Shown piece by piece: positions 18,354 to 25,896 of a DNA stretch of 64,000 nt (position 1 is the first letter of the stretch; each line of letters starts with the position of its first letter). Origin of the DNA: Oceanobacillus sp. HTM 045 (lineage in GTDB: Bacteria > Pseudomonadota > Alphaproteobacteria > Rhodobacterales > Rhodobacteraceae); contig WNWL01000004.1 of assembly GCA_009733745.1 (NCBI GenBank), forward strand, positions 560,001 to 624,000. Reading direction: 5' to 3'. Made by a program: the position numbers and the translations under genes. The notes below the pieces were generated by a model that was given only the letters and a program-made list of their open reading frames with translations, ran no database searches and was not told the DNA's origin.

Positions 18354-19541
18354 ATGCCGAGCGCCGAGAAGAACCTGCCCTTCAGCCATGCCGAATACGC
18401 CGAGCGCATCGGCCGCGTCCGCAAGCGGATGGCGGCGGCGGGGCTCGACGCCGTCTTCACCGTCGATCCCTCCAACATGGCATGGCTGACGGGCTATGAC
18501 GGCTGGTCCTTCTACGTCCACCAGGGCGTGCTGGTGACCCACGACTCCGACCCGCTCTGGTGGGGAAGGCGGATGGACGCCTTCGGTGCCCTCCGCACCG
18601 TCTGGATGGAGGATGACCGGGTGATCGGCTACCCGGACAACTACGTCATGTCCACCGAGCGCCACCCGATGGACCACATCGCGAAGCTGATCGCCGAGGC
18701 CGGCCTCGCCAACGCCCGCATCGGCGTTGAGATGGAGAACTACTACTACTCCGCCCGCGCCCACGAGGTGCTGGGCAGGGCGCTGCCGGGCGCCACGCTG
18801 GCGGATGCGACCGCGCTGATCAACTGGTGCCGCGCGGTGAAGTCGGAGGCCGAGATCGGCTTCATGCGCCGCGCCGCGCGGATCGTCGAGAAGATGCACG
18901 CCGTCGCACAGGACATGATCGCCCCCGGCGTCCGCCGCAACGACGTCGCCGCCGCGATCTACCAGACCTCGATCGCGGGCACCGCGGAATATGGCGGCGA
19001 CTACCCCGCCATCGTGCCGCTGATGCCGTCGGGCGCGGATGCCTCCGCCGCGCACCTGACCTGGGACGACCGGCCGTTCGAGGCCGACACCGGCACCTTC
19101 TTCGAGATCGCCGGCTGCTACCGCCGCTACCACTGCCCGCTCTGCCGCACCGTCTATCTCGGCGAGCCGGGCCCGGAGTGGCGCCGGGCCGAGGAGGCGG
19201 TGGTCGAGGGCACCGAACGCGCGCTCGACGCCGCGCGCCCCGGCAACACCACCGGCGACATCGCCCGGGCCTTCTACGGCGTGCTGGCGAAGTTCGGCAT
19301 CGAGCGCGAGGGCCGCTGCGGCTACCCGATCGGCCTCTCCTACCCGCCGGACTGGGGCGAGCGCACCTCCTCGATCCGGCTGGAGGACGAGACCCCGCTG
19401 GAGGCCGGCATGACCTTCCACTTCATGCCCGCGCTCTGGATGGAGGACTGGGGCCTCGAGATCACCGAGTCGATCCTGATCCGGGACGGACAGCCAGCCG
19501 AATGCCTCGCCGATCTGCCGCGCGCGCTGGTCACGCGGTAG
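18354..19541 (+). CDS. M24-fold hydrolase related to ectoine hydrolase DoeA/EutD
   Basis: A 395-residue protein of the M24 (creatinase/prolidase) fold. From memory it parallels ectoine hydrolase through DPSNMAWLTGYDGWSFYVHQGVL, ATALINWCRAVKSEAE, GGDYPAIVPLMPSGA and LSYPPDWGERT. Like EutD it lacks the M24 metal ligands: the first Asp is replaced by E251 in TFFEIAGCYRRYH and the second Asp by Pro (YHCPLCRT). In EutD the corresponding Glu acts as a covalent nucleophile. No other ectoine genes are nearby. The gene is divergent from the hydroxylase/reductase cluster, so it may open a reduced N-heterocycle instead. GGGG before ATG 18354 is a modest ribosome site. Confidence 0.85.
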   Translation: MPSAEKNLPFSHAEYAERIGRVRKRMAAAGLDAVFTVDPSNMAWLTGYDGWSFYVHQGVLVTHDSDPLWWGRRMDAFGALRTVWMEDDRVIGYPDNYVMSTERHPMDHIAKLIAEAGLANARIGVEMENYYYSARAHEVLGRALPGATLADATALINWCRAVKSEAEIGFMRRAARIVEKMHAVAQDMIAPGVRRNDVAAAIYQTSIAGTAEYGGDYPAIVPLMPSGADASAAHLTWDDRPFEADTGTFFEIAGCYRRYHCPLCRTVYLGEPGPEWRRAEEAVVEGTERALDAARPGNTTGDIARAFYGVLAKFGIEREGRCGYPIGLSYPPDWGERTSSIRLEDETPLEAGMTFHFMPALWMEDWGLEITESILIRDGQPAECLADLPRALVTR

Positions 19542-19641
19542 TCCGCCACATTTTCTCCCGGAACGTTAATCAATTGTATGCGCCTTCATCCCTAGGCTGA
19601 CCGGACTGTGCGGTAAGCCTTGTGAAGGAGTACGGTCGGCC

Positions 19642-20265
19642 ATGCCGGGCCAGGAATCCGACCTCGTGATGGTGATCATGCTGGTGATGGGCGGCACGCT
19701 CAGCGTCGGCGGCATCGTCATGATCGTCGCGGATGCCGGCTCGGAGGGGATGCGCACCTGGACGCTGTTCGGCCAGCAGGTGCAGTCCACCATGGTCGCG
19801 GTCGGTTCCTTCGTCACCGGGCTGCTGATGATGGCGGCCTCCACGCTCATCACCGCCGGGTCGAACGGGATGCTCAGCGGCAGCTCCGCCGCGGCGGCCA
19901 TCGCCGGCGACTACGTCCCCGAGGCCGAACCGAACGACCAGTGGGCGCGGGCCCAGCCCCTGCCGGATTCCGAGCCGCTGGTCGGCATGGCCGAGCCGGG
20001 AGACCGCGACCGCTTCGTCGTCCTCGCCGACCCCGGCGGGCCGGACCTGCAATGGTCGCTCCGCGCCCTGCCAGACGCGGGGAACTGCGAACTCACCCTC
20101 CGCCGCCCCGGCTCGCCCGTCCGCGCCCTCGCCGTGATCGAGCCGGGCGACCAGCCCCGCACCGGCACCGTGCGTCCCGGCCCGGGCCGGGAGGTCTTCT
20201 TCGGCGTGACGGGCGAAGGCAGCAGCGGCTGCCGCTACCTGTTCCGGGTCGACCACTTGCAGTGA
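19642..20265 (+). CDS. membrane-anchored protein with a PPC-like domain
   Basis: A 207-residue protein. Two hydrophobic segments (about residues 8-30, VMVIMLVMGGTLSVGGIVMIV, and 48-68) are followed by a periplasmic part beginning EAEPNDQWARAQPLPDSEPLVGMAEPGDRDRFVV. That is the opening of the bacterial pre-peptidase C-terminal (PPC) beta-sandwich (EPNdt..A..l......G.l..gD.D.f). Two Cys in the domain could pair. PPC domains normally accompany secreted proteases; here it is a small anchored module of unknown role. GAAGGAG precedes the start. A 534-bp non-coding repeat region follows. Confidence 0.75.
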   Translation: MPGQESDLVMVIMLVMGGTLSVGGIVMIVADAGSEGMRTWTLFGQQVQSTMVAVGSFVTGLLMMAASTLITAGSNGMLSGSSAAAAIAGDYVPEAEPNDQWARAQPLPDSEPLVGMAEPGDRDRFVVLADPGGPDLQWSLRALPDAGNCELTLRRPGSPVRALAVIEPGDQPRTGTVRPGPGREVFFGVTGEGSSGCRYLFRVDHLQ

Positions 20266-20310
20266 CGGGGCGGAAGCGCCGGCCCCGCGAACCGTCGTTT
20301 CTCATTTGGC

Positions 20311-20762
20311 GCAGCACCGGCCACGGCACGCGCGGCCAACCCGGGCAAGGTTGAATCGGCTTCCGGCCCTCCCCGGGGCCGGACGTGGCCCTCTGCGCAT
20401 AGTGTCCAGCCAAGGTGAAGTTTCGTCGCGGGCCCCATGTGCTCGCGCTTGGCAGGGCACGCAGCACCGGCCATGGCACGCGCGACCAGCGCGGGCCACG
20501 TCCGGCCCTCCCCGGGGCCGGGCGTTCTCTGCCGTCGCAAGGGGATCAAACCTCGGGAGGGGGTGCGGGGATAAATCAAGCATCCCCAAGGTAGCACCAC
20601 GCCCGACCAGGGCCGGACGTGGCCCTCAGTGCCTAGCCTCCGAAGCAAGAGACTTCACTGCGTTTGCCACGGGGGGCAGATGCACCAAGTGGCACGCAGC
20701 ACCAACCGAAGCCCGGGCGACCAGCCCGGGCCACGCCCGTCCAGGGCCGGTCGCGTCCCTCC
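20311..20762. repeat. composite palindromic intergenic repeat, copy 1
   Basis: The 534 bp between the genes ending at 20265 (+) and 20800 (-) carry no gene but repeated GC-rich modules. Module X (starts GCAGCACCGGCCA) is at 20311-20347 and 20461-20497. Module Y (CCGGCCCTCCCCGGGGCCGG, self-complementary apart from one position pair) is at 20363-20382 and 20502-20521. Module Z (CCAGGGCCGG followed by TGGCCCTC or its variant) is near 20607-20627 and 20741-20762. The part from about 20480 to 20628 recurs in the same order at 23799-23955. Both copies sit at convergent gene ends, like REP/BIME elements that stop transcription or protect mRNA 3' ends. Confidence 0.7.
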
Positions 20763-20799
20763 GCACCAGCGCTTCAAACGGCGCCAGTGCGCCCCGGCC

Positions 20800-21600
20800 T
20801 CACCCCAGCGGGCTTGCCAGCGGGTCGAGCCGGTCGCGGCCGCCGTCCACCGCGATCACCTGCCCGGTGACGAAGCTCGCCTGGTCCGACACGAGGAACA
20901 GCGCCGTCCGCGCCGCTTCCTCCGGGTCGCCGATCCGGCCCATCGGCGTGGCGCTGATCACCGCCTCGCGCATCTCCGGGTGCTCGCGCAGCCGCGCCCG
21001 CAGGCTCTCCGTCATCACCGCGCCGGTGGCGACCGCGTTGACGCGGATGCCGTGCTGCGCCAACGCGACCGCCAGCGAGCCGGTGAGCTGGTCGAGCCCG
21101 GCGCAGGCGACCGAGTAGGGCAGGAAATCCGGCACCGTCCGCCGCGCCGAGATCGAGCTGATGAACAGGATCGCGCCGCGCGGCGCGCCCTCCGCCACCT
21201 CCTGCTGCAGCATCCGCTTGGCCGCGGCCTGCGCCAGCAGGAACGGTCCGCGCACGTTGATGTCGAAGGACTGCGCCAGCGTGTCCGCGGTCGCGTCCAG
21301 CGGCTCGCCGAGAAAGACCTGCCGGTCGGCGTCGATCACGATGTCGATCCGGTCATGCGCGTCGATCGTGGCGGCCATCAGGTTGTTGACCGCCAGCTTG
21401 TCCTCCAGCGTGCAGCAGAACTGCCCCGCCACCCGCGCCTTGTCGCCGAGATCCTCGGCGAGGGCTTCCAGCGCGGGCTCGTCCCGGTCCGCCAGCATCA
21501 GCTTCGCGCCGGCCTCCGCGCACTGGCGCGCGATGGCCGCGCCGACCCCGCTCGCGGCGCCGGTGATGACCACGACCTTGCCCTGAAGGCTATCCGACAT
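20800..21600 (-). CDS. short-chain dehydrogenase-fold protein lacking the catalytic lysine
   Basis: A 266-residue Rossmann protein of the SDR superfamily. The cofactor site GAASGVGAAIA (residues 14-24) and D38/D40 suggest NAD preference. The catalytic Ser (S149 in FISSIS) and Tyr (Y162) are present, but YxxxK reads Y162-S-V-A-C166: Cys replaces Lys. The NNAG motif is also changed to IDAD at residues 89-92. The protein may be a pseudoenzyme or a binding protein. The C-terminal VTGQVIAVDGGRDRLDPLA is normal, so the gene is not decaying. It is monocistronic and convergent with the preceding plus-strand gene across the repeat region. Confidence 0.88.
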   Translation of the reverse strand: MSDSLQGKVVVITGAASGVGAAIARQCAEAGAKLMLADRDEPALEALAEDLGDKARVAGQFCCTLEDKLAVNNLMAATIDAHDRIDIVIDADRQVFLGEPLDATADTLAQSFDINVRGPFLLAQAAAKRMLQQEVAEGAPRGAILFISSISARRTVPDFLPYSVACAGLDQLTGSLAVALAQHGIRVNAVATGAVMTESLRARLREHPEMREAVISATPMGRIGDPEEAARTALFLVSDQASFVTGQVIAVDGGRDRLDPLASPLG

Positions 21601-21721
21601 TCATACGCTCCGTTGCGGCCAGCTTGCCCCTGTGGCCTCCGCGGCACCATATTGCGTGCCCGTGCGCGACGCGAGCGATTCGCGGCAGTGCGAAAACCGG
21701 ATGGAAAAGGGGAGGATGGCC

Positions 21722-22111
21722 ATGTCTCTGATCGGTGTGCTGCTCGCTGCCGCGGCGGCCTTCGGGTTCGGCGCGGTCTGGTACATGAGTTTCGGGCGCC
21801 GCTGGATGGACGCGGTCGGCATGAGCGAGGAGGACCTCAAGGGCAACCCCGACCCGGTTCCCTTCATCATCGGCTTCGTCGCCGCGCTGGCGACCGCGGG
21901 CATGATGCGCCACGTCTTCGTCACCGGCGAGGTGACCGGGGTGCTCGCCTGCACCGTCTCGGGCCTTGGCGTCGGGCTGTTCTTCGTGGCGCCGTGGATC
22001 GTGCTCAACTACGCCTTCGCCCGCCGCCCGCGAATCCTCGCGCTGATCGACGGCGGCCACGTGATCGGGGCCTGCACCGTGATCGGCTTCGTGCTTGGCC
22101 TGTTCCTCTGA
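21722..22111 (+). CDS. DUF1761 integral membrane protein
   Basis: A 129-residue protein with four predicted membrane segments: residues 2-20, a second around 43-60 after FGRRWMDAVGMSEEDLKG, then two more to the C-terminus. GAVWYMSFGRRWMDAVGM early and the overall length match DUF1761, whose function is unknown. AAGGGGAGG ends 6 nt before ATG 21722, which I prefer over ATG 21716 lying directly against that site. It precedes the acyl-CoA synthetase by 43 bp on the same strand, so cotranscription is possible. Confidence 0.8.
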   Translation: MSLIGVLLAAAAAFGFGAVWYMSFGRRWMDAVGMSEEDLKGNPDPVPFIIGFVAALATAGMMRHVFVTGEVTGVLACTVSGLGVGLFFVAPWIVLNYAFARRPRILALIDGGHVIGACTVIGFVLGLFL

Positions 22112-22154
22112 CCGCGGGACCGATCGACCGCATGACCGACCGATTGCGAGAGAG

Positions 22155-23759
22155 ATGACCGACCCGGATTTCCTGCGCCCGCGCCCCGCCAACCACCAGC
22201 CGCTGACCCCGCTCAGCTTCCTCGACCGCGCCGCGGCGGTGTTTCCCGACCGGCTGGCGGTGATCCACGGCGACCAGCGGTTCTCCTACCGCGACCTGAT
22301 GGCCCGCTCCCGCCGCCTCGCCTCGCGCCTCGCGGGGGAGGGGATCGGCAAGGGCGACGTGGTGGCCGCGCTCCTGTTCAACACCCCGCCGATGCTGGAG
22401 GCGCATTACGGCGTGCCGATGACCGGCGCGATCCTCAACGCCATCAACACCCGCCTCGACGCCGCGGGGGTGGCCTTCATCCTCGACCATGGCGGCGCGA
22501 AGCTGGTGATCGCCGATGCCGAGCTGATGCCCCTCCTCGAAGAGGCCCTCGCCCTCGCCACGAACCGCCCGAAGGTGATCTGCTACGCCGACCCCACCGC
22601 GCCCGGCGGCCGGGAGGACGGGTACGAGCCCTGGCTCGCGGGCGGCGACCCCGATCATGCCTGGTCCTGGCCGGACGACGAGTGGCAGTCGATCGCGCTC
22701 AACTACACCTCCGGCACCACCGGCGACCCGAAGGGGGTGCTCTACCACCACCGCGGCGCGGCGCTGCTCGCGACCGGCAACATCGTCCACGCCGCGCAGG
22801 GGATGCACCCGGTCTATCTCTGGACCCTGCCGATGTTCCACTGCAACGGCTGGTGCTTCCCCTGGGCCGTCTCCATCGTCGCCGGGACCCATGTCTGCCT
22901 GCGCGCCGTGCGGCCGGGGCCGATCTTCGACGCGATCGCCGATCACGGCGTCACCATGCTCTGCGGCGCGCCGATCGTCATGTCCACCATCCTTGCCGCC
23001 AGCCCGGAGGAGAAACGCGACTTCCCCCAGCGCGTCACCTTCTGGACCGCCGCCGCGCCCCCGCCCGAGACGGTGCTCGCGGCGATGGCCGAGGCGGGCT
23101 TCGAGGTCACCCATGTTTACGGCCTGACCGAGGTCTACGGCCCCGCCGTGGTCAACGAGTGGCATGACGAGTGGAACGCCCTCCCCGCACCCGAACGCGC
23201 GCGCCTGAAATCCCGGCAGGGGGTGCGCTACCAGGCGCTGGAGGCGCTCGACGTGATGGACCCGGAGACCATGACCCCGGTCCCCGCCGACGGCGAGACG
23301 ATGGGCGAGGTCATGTTCCGCGGCAACGTGGTGATGAAGGGCTACCATGCCAACCCCTCCGCCACCGAGAAGGCCTTCGCCGGCGGCTGGTTCCACTCCG
23401 GCGACCTCGCGGTCCGGCACCCGGACGGATATATCCAGCTCAAGGACCGCTCGAAGGACATCATCATCTCCGGCGGCGAGAACATCTCGTCGATCGAGGT
23501 CGAGGAGGCGCTCTACCGCCACCCCGCCGTCGCCCTCTGCGCCGTGGTGGCCAAGCCGGACGAGAAATGGGGCGAAACCCCGCTGGCCTTCGTCGAGCTC
23601 CGCCCCGGCGCACAGGCGAGCGAGGCCGAGATCGTCGCCTTCGTCCGCGAACACCTCGCCCATTTCAAATGCCCGCGCGAGGTGGTGTTCGGCGAGCTGC
23701 CGAAGACCTCGACGGGCAAGATCCAGAAGTTCGAACTCCGCAAGAGGGTCGCCGGGTAG
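22155..23759 (+). CDS. fatty/aromatic acyl-CoA synthetase (AMP-binding)
   Basis: A 534-residue adenylate-forming acid-CoA ligase. Motif A5-like P-loop YTSGTTGDPKGV lies near residue 185, VTHVYGLTEVYGP is the aromatic/TE motif, GWFHSGDLAVRHPDGYIQLKDRSKDIIISGGENISS is the hinge, and the C-terminal catalytic Lys is in PKTSTGKIQKFELR. The overall pattern is the medium-chain/AAE type that activates short fatty or branched acids; the substrate cannot be specified. Coding starts at ATG 22155 after GAGAGAG. A second copy of the intergenic palindromic repeat lies 40 bp after the stop. Confidence 0.92.
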   Translation: MTDPDFLRPRPANHQPLTPLSFLDRAAAVFPDRLAVIHGDQRFSYRDLMARSRRLASRLAGEGIGKGDVVAALLFNTPPMLEAHYGVPMTGAILNAINTRLDAAGVAFILDHGGAKLVIADAELMPLLEEALALATNRPKVICYADPTAPGGREDGYEPWLAGGDPDHAWSWPDDEWQSIALNYTSGTTGDPKGVLYHHRGAALLATGNIVHAAQGMHPVYLWTLPMFHCNGWCFPWAVSIVAGTHVCLRAVRPGPIFDAIADHGVTMLCGAPIVMSTILAASPEEKRDFPQRVTFWTAAAPPPETVLAAMAEAGFEVTHVYGLTEVYGPAVVNEWHDEWNALPAPERARLKSRQGVRYQALEALDVMDPETMTPVPADGETMGEVMFRGNVVMKGYHANPSATEKAFAGGWFHSGDLAVRHPDGYIQLKDRSKDIIISGGENISSIEVEEALYRHPAVALCAVVAKPDEKWGETPLAFVELRPGAQASEAEIVAFVREHLAHFKCPREVVFGELPKTSTGKIQKFELRKRVAG

Positions 23760-23798
23760 GGCTCCTACGAAGAGTCGCACCCCGACCCGCCCTCAGCC

Positions 23799-23955
23799 CG
23801 CGCGGCCAGCGCGGGCCACGTCCGGCCCTCCCCGGGGCCGGGCGTTCTGCGACGTTGCAAGGGGATCGGAGGGCGGAAGGGGGTGCCGTCATAAACCAAG
23901 CAGACCCCTGCGAGCACTACGCCCGTCCAGGGCCGGTCGTGGCCCTCCGCACTTA
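23799..23955. repeat. composite palindromic intergenic repeat, copy 2
   Basis: Nearly identical to about 20480-20628: a GCGCGGCCAGCGCGGGCCAC head, then the palindrome CCGGCCCTCCCCGGGGCCGG (23822-23841), GCAAGGGGATC, a GGGGGTGC block, ATAAACCAAGCA, then CCAGGGCCGG...TGGCCCTC. It again lies between convergent genes (acyl-CoA synthetase ending at 23759, enolase-family gene ending at 24183). The remaining bases 23956-24182 are less GC-rich and show no gene or other structure I can support. Confidence 0.7.
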
Positions 23956-24182
23956 CCCCAAACGATGCCCTACCGAAGCGGAAAAGCGCGGCACCCAGAA
24001 CCGCCCCGAAATCCCCTTGTCACCACTGGCGATGACATGCGGTTCCTTTCGGGACGCAGCATAAAATTTGGTGACGCCGATCCTGACAATCCGGTGGCGG
24101 GGAAGTCATCCACCAATCCCGCCGCCCGCCCGAAACGACACGGACAGGAAAAGTCACCCCGGCCGTGACACCCCGCCAGCCG

Positions 24183-25331
24183 TCACTCCGCCGCGTAGGC
24201 CGCCAGTACCTGCGGATCCGGCTCGATTCCGAGCCCCGGCCCGTCCGGCACGCCGATCCGCCCGTCGGCGAAGGTGAGCGGGTTCCCGGCCAGTTCCTCG
24301 CGATAGGGATGCGGCGTGCGGTCGTACTCGAACCACGGCTCCCGCGCCTCGTGGCGCGGCGGTGTCGGCGGCAGGGTGGAGATCGCCTGCAACGCCGCCG
24401 CCATGCCCACCGCCGTGCCCCAGACATGCGGCACCACACGGATGCCCGCGGTCTCGGCCATTGCCACGATCTTGCGCAGTTCCGTGAAGCCGCCGCAGCC
24501 GCAGACGTCCGGCTGCAGCACGTCCACCGCCCGCAGACGGATCGCCTCGGCGAAGGCCGTGCGCCCGTGCCATGTCTCGCCGCCCGCCACCGGGATCGGC
24601 TGGCGCGCGCGCACGTCGCGATAGGCTTCCAGGTGCTCGGGCACCACCGGCTCCTCGAACCAGCCGATATCGAACTCCGCGACCCGCTGGCCGAGCCGGA
24701 TCGCCTCCACGGCGTCGTAGCCGTGGTTGGCGTCGATCATCAGCGCCCGGTCCGGCCCGATCGCCTCGCGCACCGCGCCGATCACCGCCGCGTCGTCCTC
24801 GATGCCGAAGCCGATCTTGATTTTCATCCCGGTGAACCCGGCGGCGGCGTAGCGGCTCACCTCTTCCACCACGGCCTCGCGCCGTTTGCGCTCCACCGGG
24901 CGGAACCCGCCGGTGGCATAGGCCGGGATGGAAGTGCGGAACGCGCCGCCCAGCAGGCGGTTCACCGGCACGCCGAAATGTTTCCCCGCGATGTCCCAGA
25001 GCGCGATGTCGATGCCGCTGAGCGCGGTCATGGTCAGCCCGCGCTGCCCCTGGTCGCGGAACTGGTCGTAGACGAGGAGCCAGTTGGGCTCGATGTCGAG
25101 CGCGTCGCGCCCGACCAGCAGGCCCGCCATGTCCGCCACCGTGGCGGCGTTGGCCCGCGCCGGCCCGAGGCACTCGCCCCAGCCCGTCAGACCGCCCTCG
25201 CAGGTCACTTCCACGAGGCAGGCCCAGCGGTCGTGGAAGGTCGAGAACGCGCTCTGGAACTTCTCCTCCGGCTTCAGCCGGTAGCGCAGGACATGGGTGC
25301 GGATGCGTTCGATCTTGGCGGCACGTGCCAT
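24183..25331 (-). CDS. mandelate racemase/muconate lactonizing enzyme family protein
   Basis: A 382-residue enolase-superfamily enzyme, probably a sugar-acid dehydratase or racemase. The base motif K170-I-K172 (MKIKIGF) and the metal ligands D200 (MIDANHG), E226 (WFEEPV) and E252 (GGET) are visible. H302 (VPHVWGT) with D275 forms the His-Asp dyad of the mandelate racemase subgroup. The capping domain fills residues 1-130. ATG 25331 is chosen because GAGGGAGGG lies just upstream; a much longer open frame extends to 25952 but is shadow. The substrate is unknown. The gene starts 48 bp after the MarR gene on the same strand, so they may be cotranscribed. Confidence 0.9.
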   Translation of the reverse strand: MARAAKIERIRTHVLRYRLKPEEKFQSAFSTFHDRWACLVEVTCEGGLTGWGECLGPARANAATVADMAGLLVGRDALDIEPNWLLVYDQFRDQGQRGLTMTALSGIDIALWDIAGKHFGVPVNRLLGGAFRTSIPAYATGGFRPVERKRREAVVEEVSRYAAAGFTGMKIKIGFGIEDDAAVIGAVREAIGPDRALMIDANHGYDAVEAIRLGQRVAEFDIGWFEEPVVPEHLEAYRDVRARQPIPVAGGETWHGRTAFAEAIRLRAVDVLQPDVCGCGGFTELRKIVAMAETAGIRVVPHVWGTAVGMAAALQAISTLPPTPPRHEAREPWFEYDRTPHPYREELAGNPLTFADGRIGVPDGPGLGIEPDPQVLAAYAAE

Positions 25332-25378
25332 GGCTGGCCCTCCCTCTGCGGGCGCATTGGCGCGCCTCTCGCGGGGAG

Positions 25379-25834
25379 CTATAGCCCGGCGCCGATGCGC
25401 CCGTCGAGTTTGCTGAGCGCCCTGTCGAGGATCTCGCGTTCGCGATGCGTCAGCACGTCCAGCAGCCGGGCCTCCAGCGAAAGGGCGCGCGGCACGATCT
25501 TCTCGTAGAGCGCCCGCCCCGGCCCGGTGAGGCGCAGCTCCACCAGCCGGCCATCGGCGGCGGAGGCGGTCTTGTCGACGAGCCCGCGCAGCGCCAGCCG
25601 CTCGACCGCGCGGCTGACCCGCGGCTTCTCCAGGTTCACCCGGGCGTGGATGTCGCGCACCGAGACCACCTCGCCGCCGGCGAGATGGGCGATGATCCGC
25701 CACTCGGCGATGTCGATGCCGAACTCGTCGGCATATTCCCGCGCCAGCCGCCGGCTGACCCGCGCGGCCAGCACGGCGAGCCGGTAGGGCAGGAAGCGGT
25801 CGAGGTCGAGAAGCTTCTGCGGCGGGTGATCCAT
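25379..25834 (-). CDS. MarR-family repressor, probable regulator of the hmgA operon
   Basis: A 151-residue winged-helix protein. [20 protein letters not shown]-type helix 1, [49 protein letters not shown] (DNA-binding) and [12 protein letters not shown] (wing) are present. It starts at ATG 25834 (a TTG 9 bp further upstream is in frame but unneeded). It is divergent from hmgA, and the 62-bp spacer contains a perfect 19-bp palindrome over the probable hmgA promoter, so it most likely represses both itself and the homogentisate operon, with a pathway intermediate as inducer. The inducer is unknown. Confidence 0.88.
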   Translation of the reverse strand: MDHPPQKLLDLDRFLPYRLAVLAARVSRRLAREYADEFGIDIAEWRIIAHLAGGEVVSVRDIHARVNLEKPRVSRAVERLALRGLVDKTASAADGRLVELRLTGPGRALYEKIVPRALSLEARLLDVLTHREREILDRALSKLDGRIGAGL

Positions 25835-25836
25835 GC

Positions 25837-25842
25837 TTGACA
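25837..25842 (+). promoter_or_regulatory. -35 box of the hmgA promoter
   Basis: A perfect TTGACA, followed 17 bp later by a weak -10 candidate GAAATC at 25860-25865, which would place the transcription start near 25872 and give a short leader before hmgA at 25897. The -35 to -10 spacer is almost filled by the palindrome at 25846-25864. Confidence 0.5.
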
Positions 25843-25845
25843 ATT

Positions 25846-25864
25846 ATTTCGTTTGCAACGAAAT
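25846..25864. promoter_or_regulatory. MarR-type operator palindrome
   Basis: Perfect dyad ATTTCGTT-TGC-AACGAAAT (8-bp arms, 3-bp centre). It is 12 bp upstream of the MarR start and 33 bp upstream of hmgA, lying between the -35 and -10 regions of the hmgA promoter. Size and symmetry are those of MarR operators. Binding by the adjacent repressor is inferred. Confidence 0.75.
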
Positions 25865-25896
25865 CATCAAGCAAAATCCGGAATTGGGAGGCCGCC

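Noticed and set aside
20266-20799. Possible small genes in the repeat region
   Set aside because: Open frames here run through palindromic modules, change frame between copies 1 and 2, and lack ribosome sites.
22155-23759. DMSP-related ligase DmdB identity for the acyl-CoA synthetase
   Set aside because: The general AMP-ligase motifs fit, but I could not match DmdB-specific sequence and no other DMSP genes are nearby.
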